From: Chloranthus sessilifolius
Lineage: Eukaryota; Streptophyta; Magnoliopsida; Chloranthales; Chloranthaceae
Length of the DNA: 64,000 nucleotides
Direction of reading: 5' to 3'
NCBI GenBank assembly: GCA_021018995.1
Contig: CM037588.1
Location: 148,323,725 to 148,387,724 of the forward strand
Under the pieces are notes generated by a model, which worked only from the letters and a program-made list of their open reading frames with translations, did not search any database and had not been told where the DNA came from. A program made the translations under genes and the position numbers. This document shows, piece after piece, positions 10,840-20,740 of the stretch; within the stretch, counting starts at the first letter, position 1; the number at the start of each line of letters is the position of its first letter.

Positions 10840-13800
10840 TAAGAAATTCGACGGTAAGATTAATTTCGGCTTGTGGCAAGTACAAATCCGAGATATCTTG
10901 ATTCAACAAAGGCTACACAAGGCATTGAAAGGGCTTTTGAGTAAGTCGACAGATATATCCAATGGTAATTGAAAAGAATACGAATTTCAGGCATGTAGTA
11001 CGATTCGGGTATGTTTAGTGAAAGAGATTGCGTACAATATAATGCGGGAAAACTCAACGGTAGCACTGTAGGTGAAATTGGAGAGTCTCTACATGATGAA
11101 ATCTCTGATAAGTATCTGTATCGCAAGAAACAATTATACAAGTTATACATGAAGCCAAGTACTTCTCTCAACGAACATCTTAATAAATTCAATAGAATAA
11201 TATCTGAATTATTAAATATTGGAGAAGATATTAAGGATGAAGACAAAACACTATTTATTTTATCTTTTCTCCCTGATTCCTATGAGCACCTAGTTATTAC
11301 GTTGTTATATGGGAATGAAACTATTGAACTAGATTTGGTTACAGTGGCACTGCTTTGTAACGACATGAGGAAAAAAGGTTTAGATAGTGAAACACAAGCA
11401 AATGACTTGCTGGTTAGGGGGAGATCAAAGGACCGTAAATCTGGAAAGTGTAAATCAAAGTCCAGATCTAAATAAAAAATAGAAAGACTGTAGAATGCTA
11501 CAAGTGTCACGAAAATGGTCATATAAGAAAGTATTATCCACAATTACAAATAAAGAAGGACGATACTCAGGATGAGAAGCAGAAAGGAGTCGTTGATGAG
11601 GCTGGTATTGTCGAACAAACTCAAGATGCTGATAGAAACATATTGTCAGTAGTTTTTTTAATAAATACTCATAGAATGTATGGATACTTGATTCAGGTTG
11701 CTCCTACTACATGTGTTCAAATAGGGACTGATTTACGTCTTATGAAGAAGTGGATGGTGAAATGATTTTGATAGGTAACAATATAACTTACAAAATAATT
11801 GGAAAGGGGAGTATTAAAATAAAGATGCACAATGAGATTGTGAGAACATTGACCGATATACGACATGTTCAAGAATTGAGAAAGAACCTCATATCACTTG
11901 GTACACTAGACTCCAATAGGCTGAAGTTTACAGCTCAATGTGGAGTTCTTAAGATGACAAAAGTATCTTTGGTTGTTATGAAAGCGGAAAAGGTTGACAA
12001 CCTCTACTTTCTATCAGGGAGTACAGTGACAGGTAAAACAGTAATATCTACGTCAGATTATAGTAGTTTGTCCTTTACACAGTTATGACACATGCGCCTA
12101 GGGCACATGTCAGAAAGATAGATGAAAGAGTTGAGCAAGCATGACTTGTTGAAAGGTGTAAAGGTTGACATGATTGACTTTTGTGAGCATTATATCTTAG
12201 AAAAATAGTGTAGGGTTAAGTTCAATATAACGGTTCACACTACAAAAGACACATTGGATTATATACATTAAGATGTATGAGTGTTTTCAAATCTTCCTTC
12301 TAAAGGTGGGTTAGGTACTTCATCTCTTTTATTGATGATTACTCTTGGTATGTATGGATCTACATGATGAAGTGTAAGGATGAGGTATTGAAAATCTTCA
12401 AGAGGTAAAAAATACTATTTGAGAACTAGACTGGAAGAAAGGTCAAGCGATTGAAAACTGATGATGGTGGTGAATATACCAGTGGACAGCTCCGAAGTTT
12501 CGTGAAGAGGACGATATTGTCAGACACTTCACAGTGAGGAATACACCGCAATAGAATGGGATACCAAAACGTATGAACATAACTCTACTTGAAAAGGTAA
12601 GATGTATGTTATCCAATGCGGTATTAGATAGAGTTCTGAGTTGAGGCAGTCAGCTCGACATGCTATCTAGTAAACAGATCACTGTCTACGATAATAGAGT
12701 GCAAGACTCTAATTGAGATGTGGTCAGGGAAGCCTACAGATTACAGTGCATTGAGGTCTTTGATTGTATAGCTTACTATCTTGTCAGAGATAGTAAACTT
12801 GACCCAAGAGCTAAAAAGGTGATTTTCTTAGGATATACAAATGGCGTGAAAGAATATTGGTTACAATGTCCTGAGCGAAATAACGTTATGATCGACAAAG
12901 ACATGACCTTTGATGAATCTGTTATGTAAACTTCTAGCAAGCAAAGTATAAAAATTGGAGAGGTGGCGAAAGATCAGTTTGAAGTGGAGTCAGAAACTCC
13001 TATAATTATTATATCAAAAAAAGGTGTATAAACAGTTGAGAGAGCCAGAATAATCCTTAGCGGTTGGAAGACCTAAAAAGAATGTTAGAGCACCAATTTG
13101 CTACGATTACGAAGATATGATCGTCTACGCATTAACGTTGGATGATGATGAACCGTCTTCATTCAAGGATGCAATTAGTGGAAGATGTGCATAAGAGTGA
13201 AATGTTGCAATGGGTGAAGAGATGAATTCTCTTTACAAGAATCAAACTTGAAAACTGACAGAGTTGCCTAAAAAAAAAGAGCAATTCAGTGCAAGTGAGT
13301 TTATTAGAAGAAAATGCGATCTCTAGAAAATAATGGTGTAAGGTATAAAGCATGGTTGGTAGCAAATAGCTATGCATAAAAGGAGGACATTGATTACAAC
13401 GAGACATTTTCACCGGTTGTAAAACACACTTCAATTCGGATTTACTGTCAATTGTAGCATAGTTGGACTTAGCGTTGAAGCAACTCGATGTGAAAACGGT
13501 ATTTCTACACAGTGGTCTTGAAGAGGATATCTATATGAACTAACCTGAATGATTCTAGTTTTCTGGAGCAGAGAGGTTAGTATGCAAAGTGAAGAAGTCC
13601 TTGTACGGGTTGAAGCAGTCACCTAGACAGTGGTATAAGAGGTTTGACACATTCATGATGGACCAAAATTATATTCAAAGTGAATACGACAATCATATTT
13701 ACTTCAAAAGGCTAGTGGATGACTCATTTATTTATCTTCTCTTATTCCTTGATGACATGCTCATAGCTGCAAAGAGCATGGTTGGTAGAGATCAACAAGT

Positions 13801-14640
13801 TGAAATCTCAACCTGGTATGGAGTTTGAGATGAAAGATCTTGACACAACTAGAAATATTCTTGGAATAGAGATTCAGAGAGACGGAAAGAAATGGCAGTT
13901 GTGTTTGACATAGAAGTATTATCTGCAGAAGGTATTCTCATGATTTGGGATGGAGAACTTGAAGGTTGTGGGTCCTCCATTAGCAGCTCACTTTCGTCTT
14001 TTGGCTGACATGCCTCCTACTATGGATGAGGACTATGAGTTCATGACTCGTGTTCCTTTTGCAAGTGTGGTTGGTAGCCTAATGTACGCTATGATGTATA
14101 CTCGATCGGATATGTTACAAGCCATTAGCATGATTAATAAGTATATGACTAATCTGGTTAAGGAGCATTGGCATGCGGTGAAATAGAGCATGAGGTACAT
14201 ATGTTGTATCAAGGATGTCAGATTAGTTTTTCGCAGTGGAACAGATTATCAGTTAAGCGGATACGTAGATTCAGATTATACATGTGATTTGGATAAGTGT
14301 CAGACTGCAATGGGATATGTGTTTATGCTATCAGGTGGTTTGATTAGTTAGAGGTTAATGTTATTGTATACATAGGCTTTGTATACTGCAGAGGCAGAGT
14401 ACATGACTGTAACAGAGGCAGTAAAAGAAGCATTGTGGCTTCAGGGCTTAGTTAGTGATTTGAGGATCGCAAAGAAAAGTATTGATATTTTCTGCGATAG
14501 CCAAAATACTATTTACTTAGCCAAAAATCACATATATCATGCTCGTACCAAACACATTGATATACCATATCACTTTCTTAGGTAAAGTAATCGAAGATGA
14601 CGGGATATCTTTAAATTAGGTGAATACGAAGGGCAATCCT
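10840..14640 (+). pseudogene. Copia-1 gag-pol remnants
   Basis: Fossil coding region in one orientation. The gag (about 10840-11560) has a UBN2-type core with LYMKPSTSLNEHLNKFN and a zinc-knuckle remnant near 11498-11545. The protease and pre-integrase part (11690-12090) has the HVQELRKNLISLGTLDS block. Then come integrase remnants (12095-12930), RT (about 13230-13900) with YGLKQSPRQWYKRFD and LLFLDDML in place of the YVDDML core, and RNase H (14200-14640) with SDYTCDLDKC and a Y..EAEYM block. The wording of these motifs is closest to the Tnt1/Tork branch. Many breaks; it is not a working gene. Confidence 0.85.
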
Positions 14641-14810
14641 ACTGATATGATGAACAAAATAATATCGGTGATTAAGTTTAAACATTGTTTGAATTTGATC
14701 AATGTTCAGCAGGTTGGAGAGCCCTCGGAATGCTGGTGGCAGCGATGATACCAGTATAGTGATGATCAGAAGAAAGTGTAAATGGTGAAGCTTAGAGTCA
14801 GGTGGAGAAT

Positions 14811-15380
14811 TGTTATAGTTCGGCTCTAACTTTGTTGGCTCGCTCGAGCGGACTTGGTTGTCGCTCGAGCGAGGTGGGCACTCAACAGAGACAATCTTTT
14901 GGGTGAAAGTTGTTTGCGCGAGTTTGGTTATTGCTCGAGCGACCAGTGCGCTATCGCACGGAGCAAACTCTCTAGCCTAAGTCGCTCGAGTGAGTTCGGT
15001 TATTGCTCGAGCGACTCGTAACGGTTCAGTTACGTTCAGACTCCGTATTTGGTCAATTTTTCTTGGGTTAGAAGTAGGAATCGTGTCTTCTATATATAGG
15101 GAAAACTCTTGGTCGAATTAGGATGTTAAGACATCATTGTAAAACTTTGTAAACCTATCACGGGTTTTGTGAAGAGCTTTGGTGAGGCTTGAGGGGTTCT
15201 TATATTCTTGTGTGATCATTAATATAGTGAATGACTGTTATTTATGAACGTATACATATTACCGAATCATGTAAATATTATCTCTTGTATGATTGTGTTT
15301 AATTTTCTCTATTTTTGATTCCTATTTTATTGTTCATCATGATATCGTTGGTTAATTTGAGAGCTTCGATCCACACAGCA
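14811..15380 (+). repeat. 3' LTR of copia-1
   Basis: TGTTATAGTTCGG opens the repeat right after the purine tract. It carries the same CTCGAG palindromes (14838-15015), a TATA box TCTATATATAGGG near 15089, and an end in CA at 15380 followed by copy B of the triplicated segment. Confidence 0.87.
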
Positions 15381-16200
15381 GTTTACATCTTTGTGGTTGT
15401 AGCAACAAAGCTAGCACACATCTTATACCATCCATAACTAGACATAGCCTTCCATATATTGATGCATCATGCAAGTGACGCCCCATTACTACAAAAAGCC
15501 AATGGCCCACAAACAAGTTTATTGATGAACGGCTATGATCTTCAGAATGGTGAAATTCCTGAGCTCCAAAAGTTGACACATTGATTGATGGATAGACATC
15601 AGGGTACAATCATTATTAATAATGCTTAACAACATGCTCTATCAATTTAACTTACAATTATTTTTCCTCTTCCAAAAATTTGCAAGAGATAAATGCTGTT
15701 AGGGTATAATAATTCCCATGGGCTACGCATTTGATTTTTTCTATAGAAGATGATACCTAATTTCTTATTTCACATTCTTAATTCATATTATAATAATAAT
15801 GTTGTAACGGAATAGGAGGATTGAGGATACAGAGTCATGTCTCTATGCCATTTAAAATTTAAATGATCTCTAATTTTAAGCAAAGTTTTCTTTTGGCATA
15901 AGTCAACCCTCTTTTTCTTCCTTTCTCGTCCATCGAATTCAAATCACGAGTAATCTTCTGGCATTTAAAATTTGGATCCATTTGGACTTAAAATTTCTCG
16001 AGGACTCTTACCAAGTCAAAATTCGGCTAGGTCAAAAAACGAATAAAAAAATAAGAGGGAAAATTTGGCAAATTTCAGAGAAATAAATTGGGAAATATTT
16101 GGGAAAAGTGATAAAATATAAGATATAGTTTTTTTGAGAAAAATAGAAAAAGTTTTTAGATAAATTATAAAAACTAATTTAAAATGAAAAAATCATAATT
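15381..16200. repeat. Triplicated segment, copy B (right part)
   Basis: It resumes the alignment with copy A at CTTTGTGG and continues through ATCGAATTCAA..CACGAGTAATCTT. It then runs straight across the point where copy A holds the hAT element (CTTACCAAGTCAAAATTCGGCTAGG here), so it serves as that element's unoccupied site. Bases 16200-16375 are A/T-rich and hold nothing recognisable. Confidence 0.8.
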
Positions 16201-16375
16201 TTTTTTTCACAAAGATGTTTTTCTTTTATGAACAAAACACTTTTTAAACATGTTACCAACATTTTACAAAAAAACTCGTTGTAAACAAATATTCAACGAG
16301 TTTTTGCAAAAAAAAAATGCTCATTGATAAACTATGTTCATACTCATATTAATACATTGCTCAGACAAATTTTCT

Positions 16376-17310
16376 CTTATTTTTGCAGATGTATATATTG
16401 ACTATATTTGAAGGATTAATCGATTATTTTTGTAAATGAAAACATTGATATTATTTGAAGTTTCCCTTTCAAAGAGTACTAGTGGGTCAATTTTCCATTT
16501 TAATACTCCTGTTTCTTCAACCTCAGTAGGATGCTTCAAAATTTTGGCGGAAATGTTTCGGTTTTGGTGTCAAAACCGAAATGAAATGGCTTAATTACAG
16601 AAACATGATCGGAAAGAAAGCGTTTTGCGCTATTATATCGAAACGGAAAAGTTTTGCATAATTAGGACGCACCTTATTCCAGTATCGTTGAAATCCGTGA
16701 ATACTCAAAATTTTGAACCCAAAAAATCCGTGCAGTCCAGATAACGCAAAAGCTTTTGAAGTAGTATAATACTGCAAAATTTTTATAACATGAATCCTCT
16801 TTTAGCTAAGTGCCCAAACAAAATTTTTGTATATTTTGGACTTTTTTTGAAGATTTCAACCAAAATTTCAGCCGAAATTAATTAAAAATTTCAATTTCGA
16901 ACCCCACCGAAACCGGAACAAAATCCGAGATTTTGAACCTTGCTCGGCAGTCATAATAAAAGAAAAGTCTAGCAAGGTAGTCATAATCAAGGAAAAGTCT
17001 CCTCGATAATTTTTAGAAAAAGTTGAGCTGATTTTTGGATACGCGGATTGACCATGCTCATCGTCTAATTGAGGTATGGCTCCCATCATCCTACTTTTTG
17101 GTCACACCGTGCTACATGGTGCAATTAATGTTGCATATTTTTTAATTTTTTTCTCTCAATCAATAAAACCCTAATCTTATATTTTAATTTCATCCCCCCT
17201 CAACACGGTAGCACGATCCGTTCTAATCCAATGGTCTTGGGAGAGATCATGGACTTGATCTAGTGAGTCATTGTCTTGGACAACATCTAAGATGAACAAG
17301 ATGTTTCAGT
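16376..17310. repeat. Diverged duplicate shared with 23870-24310
   Basis: The flanks 16376-16529 and 16943-17310 match 23885-24310 in order (TTGAAGTTTCCCTTTCAAAGA; CAGTCATAAT..AAGTCTCCTC; GGATTGACCATGCTCATCGTC; TTTTTGGTCACAC). The match is interrupted here by a 413-bp insertion that the other copy lacks. No gene is seen. Confidence 0.75.
16530..16942. mobile_element. Short hAT-like element, 413 bp
   Basis: The left end is GATGCTTCAAAATTTTGGC. The right end, read in complement, is CAAGGTTCAAAATCTCGG. They are flanked by CTCAGTAG (16522-16529) and CTCGGCAG (16943-16950), an 8-bp target duplication with two mismatches. The paralog near 24015 runs across the site without it. The interior shows GTTTCGGTTTTGG/CCGAAACCGG inverted words and no transposase. 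Its termini resemble those of the large hAT element (CAAGG..TCAAAAT). Confidence 0.78.
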
Positions 17311-17564
17311 GACAACTTCTCAAACCAGCAGTAACGACTAGTAGTTAGTCGTGGAATGTGGTCATGAATGCCTCATCGACCAGTTGTGATCGAAGCCATA
17401 AAAACTCGTTTCTTTTATATGTGGATTAATATATGCAAATGTTGCAGATAATGAAAAATCAATCGATTACCATTAGTGGCTTTATATAAGCAACGGTAAG
17501 TATGGGTAGAAGTGGCATGGATACAGGTAACAAATCCTAGCTAGACCGTTCATATCATGTCTGA
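17311..17564. other. Unassigned spacer
   Basis: About 250 bp with no open frame, RNA gene or clear repeat that I can support. Confidence 0.5.
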
Positions 17565-18180
17565 TCCGATTCATTGGTGAATGGCTATGATCTTGGGAAT
17601 CGTGAAATATCCGAGCTCCAAAAGTTGACACATCCATTAGTGGACGGTGTACGGGTATAATAATTAATAATTGTAAAAACCAACATACTTTATCTTATGT
17701 ATGAATCCTCATACAAAATTTAATTTCCAAGAGCTAGCATGATGCTTTTACGATATAATAATACCCATGGGTTACACATTTGGTTTTTTCAATCGAAGAT
17801 GATACATAAGTTGCTTAATTCATATTATAATAATAACGCCGTGACCGAATAGGAGGATTGAGAGTAAAGAGTCAAAGTAATTAAAATTCAATTGTTCTCT
17901 AATTTTTAGTGAAGTTTTCTTTTGATATTAAGTCATTCTGTTTTTTAATTTTTTTATAAGTATTTTTGGTGCAAGGCAATAAAACACAATAAAACAAAAT
18001 AAAGAGGTGGGGTGGTTTGCAAAATCGATGCAATTGGGAACACAAACTCAGAAAACATTTGGTAAAAGTAACATAAGTATTTTAAAAATATTTAAAATAA
18101 CTTTATTTTTGACAAAAGTAAGTACAATCTTGAGAAAATTCATTAAAAACATGTTTAAACCGCTAAAATCACACCAAATC
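17565..18180. repeat. Triplicated segment, copy C (partial, most diverged)
   Basis: Blocks shared with copies A and B in the same order: GCTATGATCTT, GAGCTCCAAAAGTTGACACA, CCCATGGGTTACACATTTG, ATTATAATAATAA, GAATAGGAGGATTGAG and AAACATTTGG..AAAAGT. It lacks the upstream part of the other two copies. Confidence 0.7.
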
Positions 18181-18185
18181 TTTGA

Positions 18186-18511
18186 GTTCACCCACGCTGA
18201 AATACATTGATTGCATTGAGTCAAACGATAGAGATTATTTATTTTCCTAATCTTTCACAGATCTTCAGTTCATTGGCGTACCATGAGACGGTCGGTTTGT
18301 TATTTCATGCCCAAAAAAGTGACCTTAAAATTAATTTTGAGCTTGCACGTGATGTTAAGTCACTTTTTTGAGATGTGTGTCATGTGAAATAAAACACTGA
18401 CTGTCTGATGGTACGCCAAGAATCTCAAGATTCATCGTGTGAAAGATTGGGAGGATAAACGATCTCCATCATCTGATTCAACGCAGTCAATGTGTTTCAA
18501 CGTGGGTGAAC
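18186..18511. mobile_element. Foldback hairpin element, copy 4
   Basis: The arms are the cleanest of the family. The left begins GTTCACCCACGCTGAAATAC, and the right end read in complement begins GTTCACCCACGTTGAAACAC. The homology continues inward through the TCAAACGATAGAGATT / GATCTCCATCATCTGATTC block. The arms are about 150 nt with a short loop near 18345. Non-coding. Confidence 0.85.
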
Positions 18512-18523
18512 TTAACAATTTAG

Positions 18524-18995
18524 TGTTAGACGTTCCTATTTTGGTGGCCATCACTATGGTCAAACCCGTTGACCGATGAATGGTATAAAATCATCCTTAA
18601 GATGTACAATTGCTATTCTGGTGAGTTTGAAGAGAATAGGCAACTGATTGTTGAGTCTTTCAGTTAAGGTATGATTGTGATTTCTAATCACACTACAATT
18701 AGCAATTTCAGTCCTTAATGGGATAGGACTCTTTGGCTATAAATATAAGGGGTGCCTGGTCCCAACGATAGCTCGACAGAATTCAATCCTCCCTATTGGC
18801 GAGAGCATCCCCATTGTGCTAGGAGACATTGAACGCGAGAACATCGTTGAAGATCGGCAACCAACCATCGATGGCTAACGCTCAAGGTGCGCATATTTAT
18901 AGGTTATAAATTTATTGTTTTTGATTGATCGTGCGCCTAGATCTTTAGGCTTAATTTTGGATGGTCGGATTGTCAGATCCATTTAGATTCTATCA
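18524..18995 (+). repeat. Probable 5' LTR of copia-2
   Basis: The start TGTTAGACG and end TCTATCA are inferred from the TG..CA rule and the adjoining primer-binding site; there is no partner LTR to confirm them. A good TATA box, CTATAAATATAAGG, lies at 18738-18751, placing a start site near 18775. Confidence 0.6.
18738..18751 (+). promoter_or_regulatory. TATA box in the copia-2 LTR
   Basis: CTATAAATATAAGG lies about 245 bp before the primer-binding site, within the usual range for an LTR promoter. Confidence 0.6.
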
Positions 18996-19149
18996 ATTGG
19001 TATCAGAGTCATGATTGGCGTTATGATCGATCAAAGCTTTAAAATGAGTTTTTTTTTTTAATGGCTGTTTTATAAAAAATAAAAAAAAAATTGGCACCGA
19101 TCACTAGCTGTTTTATAAGAAAAAAAAAAAAACAAACGAGGAAAAGGGA

Positions 19150-19880
19150 TTGCTTGCAGGTTTTTCCGGCCCGGATTGACACCGTGGTACAAGGCGTCGT
19201 GGCGATCGATGGCCCACTGTCAAGTCAGTTAGGGATAGCAAATCAAAAAAAAAAAAAAAAAAATTTTTTTGGGGTTTTTGTGGCCGACGGTCCGGCCGGG
19301 CCTTTTCCGCCACTGACCGGACTCGACCGACGTCCGTGATCGGGCCGATCGTGGTTGCACCTGACTAAAAAAAAAAAAATTTCTGAAGAAGAGGAAGAAG
19401 AAGAAGAAAGGGGATTTGGGGCGGGTCCGCTTCCGGCCCACTTCCCGACCCGCCTAGCCCTTTTGGGTCTATTTGGCCCTTGGCAAGACCCGCCTGGCCA
19501 CCTTGGCTCACCCGACCCCTCGGGCCTACTTGGCCCATCAGACCCGTCTGGGCCTATTTGGCCGATGACCGCCAATAAACCTACCTACTTTGGGCCTCTT
19601 GACCCACCCAGACCCGTTTGGCCCTGGTTCTGGCCTATTTTGGCATATGGCCCGACCCGCATGGACCCGTCTGGCCCTTTGGACCATGGCTCGACCCGCA
19701 TAGCCTTGGCAGCCACGTGCCCACTGGCCCACTCGGCTTTGGCCCATGACCCGATCTCTGAGGCCCTAGGCCCACTCGGACTTTGGCCCATGGCCCGACC
19801 TGCACGACCCACAGGGCCTGGCTGAGGCCCACTCGGCCACTAAGGTCCATGGGCCGGCCTTTTGAATTTCTTATTCTTTT
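19150..19880 (+). repeat. GC-rich degenerate repeats in the copia-2 leader
   Basis: The words GGCCCA, CCCGACCC, CACTCGGC and TTTGGCCCATGACCCGA recur at irregular 15-30 bp spacing from about 19430 to 19860. They are preceded by A-tracts (19120, 19245, 19365) and a GAAGAAGAGG run (19385). The base composition is far richer in G+C than anything around it. Open frames here on both strands are proline/glycine-rich artefacts of the repeat. Confidence 0.8.
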
Positions 19881-20226
19881 CGGGCCTTTTTTGGGCTATT
19901 TACAGGTCCGATTTTCGGACATTATATATGCATTTTGACTATCTCGGATATTCTGGATCCATTTTTGAGGTCTATTTTTAACAATGAGCTCTCTATTATG
20001 ATATTTTCATGACCTGATGTTATTTTTTCTATTTTTTAATTGTGTAATCAATTTTTGTTCAAGTATCATTCATTAGAAATGGGTAGTGGAGGTTGTGCTC
20101 CACCACCATGGCTGGTACTTACACATTATAATGTTCATTTATTATCTATTTTGACACCTCCTCATAACACGGTTTGTGATCTTCTAAAATATTATCAAAC
20201 CTAATTTGAAAACATGGCTTTGAAAG

Positions 20227-20580
20227 ATTCTTCTGTCCAACGGTGATGGCCTTTCCTAGTGTCGTGATTTTCATAGTGAGGTTTAATTTTGTCCAAGACC
20301 GTGTTACAAATCCAGTGAAAGTGTGTAGTGAACGTTGACATTACAACATAAGGGATTCTTCTGCCCAACGGTGATGAATCACTTAATGTTATATGATGGC
20401 TGTATTTCACTATTCATTATTTTGTGTGTGTGGGTACTGCTCGCGTGTTGTGACTCGACCCAACGGAGGGTCATAACGACGCAATTAGTACCACAATCAT
20501 TAATATAAATTGAGGAAGCGACTAGTGTGTTATGGCTCGACCCAATGGAGGGTTATAATGACACAAATCGTTTCTCAATA
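20227..20580 (+). repeat. Two direct duplications in the copia-2 leader
   Basis: GATTCTTCTG(T/C)CCAACGG is present at about 20227 and 20352. A longer unit (GTGTTGTGACTCGACCCAACG / GTGTTATGGCTCGACCCAATG type) is present at about 20445 and 20528. Non-coding; it lies shortly before the gag start. Confidence 0.7.
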
Positions 20581-20740
20581 AAACCACATTGGTTTTAATT
20601 TTTATATTCCTTGACATATTTTAATTTTCGCGTCACATACTATAATTATAACCTTGTGGAATTGATAGTTATTTCGATTGTATGTGGACATAATAAAGCC
20701 CTTAATTATTGTGCAGCATTGAACCCATCTATCATAACCA

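Larger units (their letters stand above)
10229..15380 (+). mobile_element. Copia-1: Ty1/copia element (Tork-like), broken
   Basis: A 5.15 kb element with LTRs of about 561 and 570 bp, a primer-binding site of initiator-Met type just inside the left LTR (TTGGTATCAAAGTTAT near 10792), and a purine tract GGTGGAGAAT just before the right LTR. Coding remnants follow the copia order gag, protease, integrase, RT, RNase H. The flanking CTCTA/GTTTA is only a weak target duplication, but paralog A supplies the unoccupied site. By eye the LTRs differ at roughly one base in seven, so the insertion is old, probably many millions of years. The coding part has well over ten breaks. Confidence 0.9.

Noticed and set aside
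19091-19850. Several open frames of 65-156 codons on both strands in the GC-rich stretch
   Set aside because: They are Pro/Gly/Arg-rich translations of degenerate GGCCCA repeats in an element leader, open on both strands at once, with no domain.
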